From Flavobacteriaceae bacterium (GTDB lineage Bacteria > Bacteroidota > Bacteroidia > Flavobacteriales > Flavobacteriaceae): DNA of 64,000 nt. The notes below the pieces were generated by a model that saw only the letters and a program-made list of their open reading frames with translations, made no database searches and was not told where the DNA came from. The translations under genes were made by a program, and so were the position numbers. Below, in pieces: positions 35,723 to 44,173 of this stretch; the stretch's first letter is position 1, and every line of letters starts with the position of its first letter. The DNA lies in contig CP031964.1 of the NCBI GenBank assembly GCA_003443635.1, forward strand, positions 1,148,321 through 1,212,320, in the 5' to 3' direction.

Positions 35723-37804
35723 TTAATTTTTGGTTTTTGCAAAAACAGAACCTCCTTTTTTACCAAATAAAATTGTTGGTATAGTATTATTGTTTTTCCA
35801 GGTCGAACTTGCTTTAGAACCTTTATTATCGTCTATAGCAATTTTTATGCTAGTTAATTCTCCTTGGTTATTGCGTTTCATTTTTGAGAATTTAACATCT
35901 ATATTTTGTTCTTTTAATTGTAAACGATAGGTATTTAAGGTTTCATTTGTGGTATTTTCATTAATGCTATATACTGTTTTACCTGTATCATCATTATTAA
36001 AAGTAACCGTGTCAGACTTTAATATGTACTTGTTGTTTCCTTTGTCTTTAGATTTAATAACTACAACTCCATTTTCCCCTTTACTTCCGTATGCTTCTGT
36101 AGCTGCAACCCCTTTTAATACGTTAAGAGATTTAATATTATTAGTGTTTATGGAGTCGAAAGAAACTTTTTTTCCATCTAAAATAATTAAAGGATCTTTA
36201 AAACCATTGCTACTACTGGTTACATGAATAGTTTTAACTTTTTTGTTATTACCATTTTCATTAACGAAATGATTATCTTTTTGTGTTGTAATTACAACAA
36301 CTCCATCCTTAGCTTCCTTACCATATGTTTTTATAGCGGTATCTTCTTTTATAACACTAACAGATTTAATATGATTTGAATTTAAACTTTTAACTTCATT
36401 TTCAGATTTTACTTCCCCATCAATAACAAACAATGGTGTTTTTCCATTATTTAATTGTAAATTATTTACACTACCTCTGACTACGATTTTGTGATTTTTT
36501 TTATCACCATCTTCTATTATGTGTAGAGTGTCAACATGGATTTTATGTTTAGCCTGTTTCTTAACATTAGTGTTATAAGTGAATTTGTTTACATGAGATT
36601 GAATTGTACCAACTCCAAAACCACCATCATCTTTTAACTTAAAATAAAAAGATTTAATAGGTTCGCTCCCATTAATGTTGTAGTTTGCTGAACCATCCTT
36701 GGCTTTAAAATCAACATTAATAGCTGTTATCTCGTTTTTGTTATTGCGTTCTAGCTGAGAAATATTAAATGTAATACCTTCTTTTAAAAGCTTATCTTTT
36801 ATATTGTCTAACTCTTTGTCAGTAGTATTTTTTGTGAAAATAATCTCAATAGCTTCTTTTTTAAATGTATTTAACTCCTTTTGGTTTTGAGAAGCGACAT
36901 CTATTTTATTAACAGTTTTAGGAGTAGTTTCAACTAAAACTTCTTTAGTATTTACACTCATTAAAAATGCTGTTAATAAAGGAAGTATAAATAAATACTT
37001 CCATTGTTTAATAGTTTTTGATCTTGATTTGTGTAACATAACAATTCGTTTTTTAATTAATGAATTATAAAAATTATTAGCTAGTGTAAGATTTTGATTG
37101 GCAATGCTGGTTTTTAGTAATAATCTTTGGTAATCTTTTTCACTATTTGATGTATTCTGAGCTTTATAATCTGCGATATATTCTAAATTCTGTTGTAGAT
37201 CTTTTTTGTAAAACCAAGCAAAAGGGTTAAACCAAAATATAACACTAATAAATTGTGTAAATAAAATATCTATAGAATGAAATTCTCTTGCATGCACTTT
37301 TTCATGACTAATAATTAAATTTAATTCCTTACTATTAAATTGTTCAGGGTTGTATACAATCCATTTAAAGAAAGAAAACGGAGCTATATCATTTTTTATA
37401 ATGATATAGGTATAAAACCCTTCTGTATTCTTTTGGTTTTTTAATAATAATACTATTAAAGATCCAAACTGGAGTATAAAGCGAATTAAAAAAAATGAAA
37501 ACCCAATTATATATATAATAGGTATGAGGTTTTGCCATTCAAACTGTTTTACAGTTGAAGAATTAGGAATAAGACTTTCGGTTACAAAGTTTGCACTCTC
37601 TTGTATGCTTATAGGCTCATAATTAATATAAATAGGAATTACTATAAATGGAAATACTAGTGCGGTTATTAATCCAGCTAGTAAAAACCAACGATTGTAT
37701 TCAAAAAAGGTTTCTTTTTTTAAAAACAATATATAACACAGATAAAATAGAGCTAAAACAGCACTAGCTTTAAATAAATATTCCATATTATTTCTTTTTT
37801 TCAA
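35723..37804 (-). CDS. BlaR1-type M56 membrane metallopeptidase with plug-like repeats
   Basis: 693 residues. N-terminal membrane part with about four helices and the zinc site HEKVH (residues 167-171) with the downstream Glu in NLEYIADYKA, as in BlaR1/MecR1. After the last helix (about 272-287) there is no penicillin-binding domain. Instead a long soluble region contains two copies of a TonB-plug-like unit (PLFVIDGEVKSEN...GKEAKDGVVVITT and PLIILDGKKVSFD...GSKGENGVVVI), and two copies of a 'ELDNIKDKLLKEGITF / TLNTYRLQLKEQNIDV' segment. The unit is the DG..V..I...GV(V)I motif known from SusC-type plugs. It forms an operon with the BlaI-type repressor, overlapping it by 17 bp. Probably a sensor that triggers repressor cleavage. 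Confidence 0.9.
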   Translation of the reverse strand: MKKRNNMEYLFKASAVLALFYLCYILFLKKETFFEYNRWFLLAGLITALVFPFIVIPIYINYEPISIQESANFVTESLIPNSSTVKQFEWQNLIPIIYIIGFSFFLIRFILQFGSLIVLLLKNQKNTEGFYTYIIIKNDIAPFSFFKWIVYNPEQFNSKELNLIISHEKVHAREFHSIDILFTQFISVIFWFNPFAWFYKKDLQQNLEYIADYKAQNTSNSEKDYQRLLLKTSIANQNLTLANNFYNSLIKKRIVMLHKSRSKTIKQWKYLFILPLLTAFLMSVNTKEVLVETTPKTVNKIDVASQNQKELNTFKKEAIEIIFTKNTTDKELDNIKDKLLKEGITFNISQLERNNKNEITAINVDFKAKDGSANYNINGSEPIKSFYFKLKDDGGFGVGTIQSHVNKFTYNTNVKKQAKHKIHVDTLHIIEDGDKKNHKIVVRGSVNNLQLNNGKTPLFVIDGEVKSENEVKSLNSNHIKSVSVIKEDTAIKTYGKEAKDGVVVITTQKDNHFVNENGNNKKVKTIHVTSSSNGFKDPLIILDGKKVSFDSINTNNIKSLNVLKGVAATEAYGSKGENGVVVIKSKDKGNNKYILKSDTVTFNNDDTGKTVYSINENTTNETLNTYRLQLKEQNIDVKFSKMKRNNQGELTSIKIAIDDNKGSKASSTWKNNNTIPTILFGKKGGSVFAKTKN

Positions 37805-38147
37805 TTAAATCTATAATCTCTTTCAACTCATCTATGCTAATTTTTTCTTCTTTAGCAAAAAATGAAACTACATTTTTGTATGAACTATTAAAATAATTAT
37901 CAATAGCGTTATTAAAAAAACGTTTACGGTATGCTTCTTTTGTTACAATAGGAAAATATTGATGTGTTTTTCCATAAGCAGTATAACCTACATAACCTTT
38001 TTCTTCCAAATTTCTAACAATGGTAGATAAAGTATTGTAATGTGGCTTGTCACCTTTAATATCTGCAAGAACTTCTTTTACGAAAGCTTTTTCTAACTTC
38101 CATAATATGTGCATGATCTCTTCTTCTTTATTTGTTAATTTTTGCAT
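37788..38147 (-). CDS. BlaI/MecI-type transcriptional repressor
   Basis: 119-residue winged-helix repressor: LTNKEEEIMHILWKLEKAFVKEVL, YNTLSTIVRNLEEKGYVGY and a dimerisation tail. In the classical system the M56 protein cleaves it after signal binding. The stop overlaps the start of the M56 gene, so the two are translated together; autoregulation is likely, though no operator was picked out. Confidence 0.94.
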   Translation of the reverse strand: MQKLTNKEEEIMHILWKLEKAFVKEVLADIKGDKPHYNTLSTIVRNLEEKGYVGYTAYGKTHQYFPIVTKEAYRKRFFNNAIDNYFNSSYKNVVSFFAKEEKISIDELKEIIDLIEKKK

Positions 38148-38320
38148 TATATATAAGTTTTTTTATTAGAACGTATTTCTTTATTTATGGGAATTGCTGA
38201 TGTTGAATCAAATGTATAACTATTTTTATAGTTATACAACTGTTTGGGTAGTTATTTTGGAAATATTTAACTATTTAAGAAGATTTTATAAATATAAACT
38301 TGAGATAACTAATACTATCG

Positions 38321-38347
38321 TATAAGATGTAAATTTCAAATCTTATA
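38321..38347. promoter_or_regulatory. Inverted repeat in the antiporter promoter region
   Basis: TATAAGAT (38321-38328) and ATCTTATA (38340-38347), outer bases ATAC...GTAT also complementary. It ends about 20 bp before the antiporter start and overlaps TATCTTCG, one base off the -7 consensus. Possible operator. Confidence 0.3.
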
Positions 38348-38368
38348 GTATCTTCGCAAAAAAAATTG

Positions 38369-39307
38369 ATGAGCGTACTTTGGCTAATTTTAGGGTTTAT
38401 AGCACTGGTGATAGGAGGCGAGTTTTTGGTGAGGTCCTCAGTGGCATTGTCCTTTAAATTAAATATCTCTAAACTAGTAATAGGGATGACAGTAGTGTCG
38501 TTTGCAACTTCAGTTCCAGAATTATTAGTAAGCTTAAGAGCTGCTTTAGAGGGTTCTCCAGCAATAGCAATTACAAATGTTGTAGGCTCTAATATCGCAA
38601 ACATTGGTTTGGTATTGGGGATTACTGCTGTGGTTGGTGCTATAGGTGTTCAAAAATCCTTTTTTAAATTTGATTGGCCAGTTCTTGCGTTATTTTCATT
38701 AGCAACGTATTATTTTTTGTCAAACGATAATCAACTTACAGCAATTGAAGGCCTACTTTTGTTTGTTGCATTAATAGTATTTTTAATATTCTTGATAAGG
38801 AGATCTAAAAAAGATGCTAAAGTAGAAGCTGTAGATGATGGTTTAGCTGTGGTGTCTTATTTTAAAATAATTATTTGGCTTGCAATAGGAGCAGCAGCTT
38901 TGTATTATGGTTCTGGTTGGTTAGTAGATGGAGCTGTAGATCTAGCTGAGCAATTAGGAGTTAGTAAAGCTGTTATTGGAGCAACTGTAATTGCAATAGG
39001 TACAAGTGTACCAGAATTAGCAGCCTCTATAATTGCAGCGGCAAAACAAGAAAAAGCTATTTCTCTTGGGAATTTAATAGGATCTAATATATTTAATATG
39101 GGGTCAGTATTAGGTCTTACATCTATAATTAAAACTATCCCGGTTACAGATACATCAATTTTAACGCAAGATATTTTTTGGATGCTCGCTTTTACATTCA
39201 TTGTGTTACCTCTTATATTACTTCCAAAGCGATTTCAAATTAGCCGTGTAAAAGGGTTTTTATTAGTTTTTGCATATGGCGTATTTGTATTTTTAAAATT
39301 CACCTAG
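38369..39307 (+). CDS. Calcium/sodium antiporter (CaCA family, YrbG-like)
   Basis: 312 residues from the ATG at 38369. Ten hydrophobic segments arranged as two inverted repeats, each with the ion-binding motif: TVVSFATSVPELLVSLRAA with GSNIANIGLVLG, and TVIAIGTSVPELAASIIAA with GSNIFNMGSVLG. These are the alpha-repeat signatures of Na+/Ca2+ exchangers. Inner membrane. The gene stands alone, divergent from the blaI operon. Confidence 0.95.
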   Translation: MSVLWLILGFIALVIGGEFLVRSSVALSFKLNISKLVIGMTVVSFATSVPELLVSLRAALEGSPAIAITNVVGSNIANIGLVLGITAVVGAIGVQKSFFKFDWPVLALFSLATYYFLSNDNQLTAIEGLLLFVALIVFLIFLIRRSKKDAKVEAVDDGLAVVSYFKIIIWLAIGAAALYYGSGWLVDGAVDLAEQLGVSKAVIGATVIAIGTSVPELAASIIAAAKQEKAISLGNLIGSNIFNMGSVLGLTSIIKTIPVTDTSILTQDIFWMLAFTFIVLPLILLPKRFQISRVKGFLLVFAYGVFVFLKFT

Positions 39308-39354
39308 TGTAATATAGGGTATTTTATGTATTTTTATTAATTATTTGTAATTTA

Positions 39355-39397
39355 CCCCTAAAAAAATAGGGGTCATAATGTTTTATTGTTATTTTTG
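39355..39397 (+). promoter_or_regulatory. glnN promoter with CCCCTA/TAGGGG palindrome
   Basis: TATTTTTG at 39390-39397 matches the -7 box, 29 bp before the start codon. A perfect palindrome CCCCTA (39355-39360), six A, TAGGGG (39367-39372) lies where the -33 element should be; no TTG is present there. This looks like an operator or activator site for nitrogen control. Confidence 0.5.
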
Positions 39398-39425
39398 CAG
39401 CTTTAATCTATAAAAACTTATAAAA

Positions 39426-41612
39426 ATGTCTGCATTAAGATTTCATGCTCTTAAAGAAACTTTTAATCGTAAGCCTGTTGTAGTAGAGGAAAACGAACGT
39501 CGTTCAGCAATTTTTGGCTCTAATGTGTTTAACGAAGCAACAATGCGTCAGTCGTTAACTAAAGATGCTTACAAAAGCGTAATGGATGCCATTGAAAATG
39601 GATCTAAAATTGATAGAGGAATTGCAGATCAGATTGCTGCAGCAATGAAAGATTGGGCACTTACTAAAGGTGTTACACATTATACGCACTGGTTTCAGCC
39701 ATTAACAGGAGCAACTGCTGAGAAACATGATGCTTTTTTTGAAACTATAGGTAATGGACTAGCAGTAGAGAAATTTGGTGGCGGACAATTAGTGCAGCAA
39801 GAACCAGATGCATCTTCTTTTCCTAATGGAGGAATCAGAAATACATTTGAAGCTCGTGGTTATACAGCTTGGGATCCAACATCTCCAGCATTTATTTATG
39901 GTACAACTTTGTGTATTCCAACAGTTTTTGTTTCTTATACAGGAGAAGCATTAGATTATAAAACACCATTGCTAAGAGCGTTACAAGCAGTAGATCATGC
40001 TGCAGTGGCGGTTGCAAAATACTTTGATAAAAATATTAAAAAAGTGAATGCATCTTTGGGATGGGAACAAGAATATTTTTTGGTAGATAGTGCTTTGGCA
40101 ACATCTAGACCAGATATAACACTTACAGGACGTACGCTACTAGGGCATGCGCCAGCAAAAGGTCAACAATTAGACGATCATTATTTTGGAACAATTCCTA
40201 ATCGTGCTATGGCTTATATGCGTGATTTAGAGACCGAATGTATGTTGTTGGGTATTCCTGTAAAAACAAGACACAATGAAGTAGCACCAAATCAATTTGA
40301 ATTAGCTCCTATATATGATGAAGCTAATTTAGCAGTAGATCATAACTCCTTATTAATGGATGTCATGGAGAAAATTGCAGCACGTCATAATTTTAAAGTA
40401 TTATTTCACGAAAAACCATTTGCTGGAATTAATGGTTCTGGAAAGCATAATAATTGGAGCTTAGGGACAGATACAGGAGTAAACTTATTAGGGCCTGGTA
40501 AAACACCTATGAGTAATCTTCAGTTTTTGACTTTCTTTATTAATACAATTAAAGCGGTGCATGATAACGAGGAACTGCTAAGAGCTGCAATAGCTACAGC
40601 GAGTAATGATCATCGTTTAGGAGCTAATGAGGCGCCGCCAGCAATTATTTCAGTTTTTATTGGTGAACAACTAACAAGAGTGCTTCAAGATTTAGAAAGT
40701 GTAACTAAAGGGAAATTATCTCCTGAAGAAAAAACAGACCTTAAATTAAATGTAGTTGGTAAGATACCAGAAATTTTATTGGATAATACAGATCGAAATC
40801 GTACATCGCCTTTTGCATTTACAGGGAATAAATTTGAATTTAGAGCAGTAGGGTCTACAGCTAACTGTGCTAACCCAATGACAGTATTAAATTCTATTAT
40901 GGCAAAGCAGTTAATAGATTTTAAAACAGAAGTAGATGCACTTATAGATAAAAAGGATATGAAAAAAGATGATGCGATCTTTAATGTCTTAAGAGAATAT
41001 ATTAAAAAATCTAAAAGTATTTTATTTGAAGGTAATGGATATGGAGATGAATGGGAAGCAGAAGCTAAAAAGCGTGGTTTAAGTAATAATAGAACAACAC
41101 CAGAAGCTTTAAAAGCAAGAGTGTCTAAAAAAACGATCGATTTATTTGAAAGTTTAGGGGTAATGAATAAAGTAGAGATTGAGGCACGTTATGAAATTCA
41201 AGTAGAAGAATATGCAATGCATATACAAATAGAAGGACGTGTGTTGGGAGATATTGCAAGAAATCATGTGGTACCTACTGCGGTAAAATATCAGAATATA
41301 TTAATAGAGAATGTAAAAGGTCTTAAAGATATTTATGGTGATAGCTTTAAAAAATACGCAAAAGAGCAACTGGAGTTAATTGAAGACATTTCAAACAGGA
41401 TCGAAGCAATAAATTCTGGTGTAACTAAAATGACTAATGAACGTAAGAAAGCAAATAAGGTTCATGATTCTGTAAAAAGAGCAGAGCTATATTGCAATAA
41501 TGTGAAGCCATTTTTCGAAGATATTAGATACCATTGTGATAAATTAGAATTACTAATAGATGATGAGCTTTGGCCTTTAACAAAATATAGAGAGTTACTG
41601 TTTACCAGATAA
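39426..41612 (+). CDS. glnN: Glutamine synthetase type III
   Basis: 728 residues, the long GSIII form typical of Bacteroidota. Ammonia assimilation: glutamate + NH3 + ATP to glutamine. Visible blocks: the N-terminal THYTHWFQPLTGATAEKHD, the catalytic core WEQEYFLVD and RHNEVAPNQFELAPIYDE, NGSGKHNNWSLGT, and the RTSPFAFTGNKFEFRAVGS stretch. Homododecamer in the cytoplasm. It stands alone with its own promoter and terminator. Confidence 0.97.
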   Translation: MSALRFHALKETFNRKPVVVEENERRSAIFGSNVFNEATMRQSLTKDAYKSVMDAIENGSKIDRGIADQIAAAMKDWALTKGVTHYTHWFQPLTGATAEKHDAFFETIGNGLAVEKFGGGQLVQQEPDASSFPNGGIRNTFEARGYTAWDPTSPAFIYGTTLCIPTVFVSYTGEALDYKTPLLRALQAVDHAAVAVAKYFDKNIKKVNASLGWEQEYFLVDSALATSRPDITLTGRTLLGHAPAKGQQLDDHYFGTIPNRAMAYMRDLETECMLLGIPVKTRHNEVAPNQFELAPIYDEANLAVDHNSLLMDVMEKIAARHNFKVLFHEKPFAGINGSGKHNNWSLGTDTGVNLLGPGKTPMSNLQFLTFFINTIKAVHDNEELLRAAIATASNDHRLGANEAPPAIISVFIGEQLTRVLQDLESVTKGKLSPEEKTDLKLNVVGKIPEILLDNTDRNRTSPFAFTGNKFEFRAVGSTANCANPMTVLNSIMAKQLIDFKTEVDALIDKKDMKKDDAIFNVLREYIKKSKSILFEGNGYGDEWEAEAKKRGLSNNRTTPEALKARVSKKTIDLFESLGVMNKVEIEARYEIQVEEYAMHIQIEGRVLGDIARNHVVPTAVKYQNILIENVKGLKDIYGDSFKKYAKEQLELIEDISNRIEAINSGVTKMTNERKKANKVHDSVKRAELYCNNVKPFFEDIRYHCDKLELLIDDELWPLTKYRELLFTR

Positions 41613-41634
41613 TTACATTTTTCAGTTTGTAGAT

Positions 41635-41670
41635 AAAAAAATACGCTTCATCGATAGGCGTATTTTTTTT
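41635..41670 (+). terminator. Intrinsic terminator after glnN
   Basis: ATACGC (41641-41646) with GCGTAT (41658-41663), extended by A and T tracts on either side; T run of nine. It ends 41-70 bp before the curli promoter. Confidence 0.88.
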
Positions 41671-41713
41671 TCGATAAAATGCAATAAAAAACTGCAAACG
41701 TATGCTTGTTTTT

Positions 41714-41744
41714 TTGTTACTAATGTTAAAACAGGCTAAGTTTG
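41714..41744 (+). promoter_or_regulatory. Promoter of the curli operon
   Basis: TTG at 41714-41716, 20-bp spacer, TAAGTTTG at 41737-41744: full Bacteroidota promoter. Transcription from here, near 41751, gives a leader of about 500 nt to the first curli gene. Confidence 0.65.
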
Positions 41745-42254
41745 TAATATGCTTTTTAGAGTTTAAAATCTAATTATGAGACTCTTGGAAGAAATTGAAT
41801 ACATTAATTGAGAAATATTAACAAATTCAGATTCATACAAGAGATTTAGTTTTTAAATCAAAATATATTGTAATAAGCTATTAATCAATTAATTAAATAT
41901 GACATTTGTTTTTTAATTCTATAAAAAACAAATTATATTCTGAGGATGCGCATTCAAAGAATATTTAAGTAGTAAAAAAGTACATTACTACTATTAAATG
42001 TGTTGTGAAGACATATTTATCTATCCAAAGTCAATATTCTATTAATTGTAATTTATTGTAAATCAGAGTTCTTGCTATTTAATTAAATAGCTTTAGAAAT
42101 TGAATAAAAATTTAAAGGAGCTTTTTTGTAAAATACTCCTTTTAAAGAGTTTAAAATGGAGTGCTGTAAACTATTAAAATTAGAGGTTAACAGTATGATG
42201 TTTTAAAGATTGCTAAAAACAAATATTAATTATTAATCAATTAAACTTTAAATT
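41745..42254 (+). promoter_or_regulatory. Long leader of the curli operon with palindromes
   Basis: About 510 bp without a convincing gene (the only ATG frame with some merit is 11 codons, 41776-41811). It holds an 18-bp perfect palindrome GCTATTTAATTAAATAGC at 42074-42091 and a hairpin TTTAAAGGAG (42111-42120) with CTCCTTTTAAA (42136-42146, one bulge). These could be a regulator site and an RNA element. No known riboswitch was recognised. Confidence 0.45.
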
Positions 42255-43487
42255 ATGAAAAAATTATTATTAAGTGCATCAGCATTAATGCTATGCGTGT
42301 CGATGTCTTTTGGACAAGAGCACAAAATTGGAGATGCGCCAGAAAAGCCAGAAAAGCCAGAAATCCCTAGAACTCCTAGAGTTCCTAACAAAAGTAGTTT
42401 ATCTCAAATTACTAATATTAGTAGTGTGTGGCAAATTGGTTATGGTAACAAAGCTAATGTAGATCAATTAGGAGCTAACAAATCTTTAATTGAGCAATAC
42501 AAAGTAGGTAACAGAGCTACTGTAGATCAAGAAGGAGAAGGTAACGTATCTATGCAAAAGCAAGTAGGGTTCTATAATAGAGCTAGCGCTACTCAATCAG
42601 GAAGTGGAGAAAATCACTCTTCTAGACAATGGCAATATGGATACCGTAACTCTGCAACTGTAGTTCAATCTGGAACTGGTAATGATAACAATGACGGTAA
42701 TGAAGCTACACAAGTTCAAAAAGGAGCTTATAACGATGCTTATATTAACCAAGATGGAGATGATCACGATGCTACTCAATACCAATGGGGAGATAATAAC
42801 AATGCATCTGCTTTTCAAAGAGGTAATAATCAAGATGCTACTCAAACTCAAGTTGGAGAAGATAACAGTGCTAGTGTAGTACAAAATAATGGTGATTCTA
42901 CTGGTGGTAATGATGCTACTCAATTCCAATGGGGTGAGGACAATACGGCTAAAGCGTATCAAGCTGGGAAAAAGAATGAAGTGATTCAAATTCAAGAAGG
43001 AGAAGATCATTTTGCTAAGTCGTATCAATCTGGATGGGATAATGATGCTTATCAATTACAAATGGATTGGGGTAATACTGCTGGAGTTCTTCAAGTTGGT
43101 GGAGGAAACGATTCTTACCAATTACAAGATAATAATGATCAGATCGCTGGTGTAGCTCAATTTGGAGATGGCAATTTAGCTGTACAAAACCAAAGAGATC
43201 GTGCTGGAGATGGATTCCGTAGTGAATATAATGTAGCTGGTGCTCTTCAAGTAGGAGAGGATAATCGTTCTTTCCAAAGACAAAGAGGAGATGGTAGTGC
43301 TGCTAGCCGTAATATCTCTTTAACAGCTCAATTTGGTAATGACAACTTAGCTATTTCAGAGCAAGCAGGAGGAAGAGGAAACTTTAACCTTACTGTTCAA
43401 ACTGGTCAGTATAACTACAGTAACATTTTCCAATGGGGTGCATTTAATGCTGCTGTTGTTAACCAAAATAGTGGAGGATCTAACTAA
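42255..43487 (+). CDS. csgA: Major curlin-like amyloid subunit (CsgA-type)
   Basis: 410 residues: signal peptide (about 1-20, cleavage near SFGQ), a proline/charge-rich segment (EKPEKPEIPRTPRVPN), then about 28 half-repeats of 11 residues in the form xxN-x-A-x-x-x-Q-x-G (GNKANVDQLG, GNRATVDQEG, EDNTAKAYQAG). The second half of many pairs reads xxDATQxQxG. The Gln/Asn ladder is the mark of curli repeats, secreted through CsgG and nucleated outside. E. coli CsgA has five full repeats; here there are about 14. Trp, Tyr and acidic residues are unusually frequent. First gene of the operon, so probably the main fibre subunit. Confidence 0.85.
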   Translation: MKKLLLSASALMLCVSMSFGQEHKIGDAPEKPEKPEIPRTPRVPNKSSLSQITNISSVWQIGYGNKANVDQLGANKSLIEQYKVGNRATVDQEGEGNVSMQKQVGFYNRASATQSGSGENHSSRQWQYGYRNSATVVQSGTGNDNNDGNEATQVQKGAYNDAYINQDGDDHDATQYQWGDNNNASAFQRGNNQDATQTQVGEDNSASVVQNNGDSTGGNDATQFQWGEDNTAKAYQAGKKNEVIQIQEGEDHFAKSYQSGWDNDAYQLQMDWGNTAGVLQVGGGNDSYQLQDNNDQIAGVAQFGDGNLAVQNQRDRAGDGFRSEYNVAGALQVGEDNRSFQRQRGDGSAASRNISLTAQFGNDNLAISEQAGGRGNFNLTVQTGQYNYSNIFQWGAFNAAVVNQNSGGSN

Positions 43488-43525
43488 GCCTTAAATGTTA
43501 TTTAAATATAACATATCTTAAATTT

Positions 43526-43561
43526 AAGAAGAAGGAAGTTGCAATATACTTTCTTCTTCTT
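43526..43561 (+). terminator. Intercistronic hairpin after the major curlin gene
   Basis: 13-bp stem AAGAAGAAGGAAG (43526-43538) with CTTTCTTCTTCTT (43549-43561), one G-T pair, 10-nt loop. No T tract follows. Placed between the curlin genes, it is more likely a partial terminator or RNA stabiliser than a full stop. Confidence 0.5.
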
Positions 43562-43605
43562 ATATTTATAAAAAAATGACAACTAATTATTAAACCCATT
43601 TAAAA

Positions 43606-44169
43606 ATGAAAATCAAATATAAATTTGTTTTAGTATTTATTATGGTAACTGCTTTTGCTTTTTCTCAAGAGAAAAAAGAAGTTGATAATACGAATACGAA
43701 TAGGGTTTCCGAAATTTTTAGTTATAACAATCAGATTTCAAACTTTTTATTATTGCAACAACAGCAATCTAATAGTATGAATGCTTCAATGGCTGCATTT
43801 AGAGGGAATTCAGCAAATGTAAATGCAACTAATGCAACCATAATTCAACAAACAGGTGTTGGTAATGTAATACAAAGTAATGCAACATCTTCTAATACTA
43901 CGTTTCAATATTTACAAAACGGTAATGATAATTTTATTAATAGTATTAATTCTATTGATAATGTAAATGAAGCAGTAATTCAAAATGGTAATAATAATAG
44001 ATTAGTAAACTTCTCATTTGGAAATATAAATGAAGCTAATTTAAATATTATTCAAAATGGTAATAATTTAACATTTGAAAAGTTTGGAACTAATTCTATA
44101 ACTAATAACTTGCAATTTACACAACAAGGTGCTAACAAAACTATTACTGTTCTAAGTTTTAATAATTAA
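43606..44169 (+). CDS. csgB: Minor curlin-like subunit (CsgB-type)
   Basis: 187 residues with a signal peptide (cleavage near AFSQEKK). After a variable segment (about 25-80) come five to six irregular curlin-like repeats: NATIIQQTGVGNVIQ, TFQYLQNGNDNFIN, AVIQNGNNNRLV, LNIIQNGNNLTF and NLQFTQQGANKTI, where the shared core is (I/L)xQ-x-G-x-x-N. The second, shorter curlin in the operon fits the nucleator role of CsgB, but this is inferred from position and length only. Confidence 0.78.
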   Translation: MKIKYKFVLVFIMVTAFAFSQEKKEVDNTNTNRVSEIFSYNNQISNFLLLQQQQSNSMNASMAAFRGNSANVNATNATIIQQTGVGNVIQSNATSSNTTFQYLQNGNDNFINSINSIDNVNEAVIQNGNNNRLVNFSFGNINEANLNIIQNGNNLTFEKFGTNSITNNLQFTQQGANKTITVLSFNN

Positions 44170-44173
44170 ATTA

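Noticed and set aside
41776..41811. 11-codon leader peptide in the curli leader
   Set aside because: Starts with ATG and ends before the palindromes, but it has no run of rare or regulatory codons and could easily be chance.
42597..43055. 152-codon frame antisense to the major curlin gene
   Set aside because: The frame exists only because the curlin repeats are periodic; its residues (Ile/Ser runs) mirror the Asn/Asp/Gln codons on the other strand.
42255..43487. CRISPR-like periodicity in the curlin gene
   Set aside because: The repeats are translated 11-residue units with diverged DNA, not identical repeats with unique spacers. No cas gene is present.
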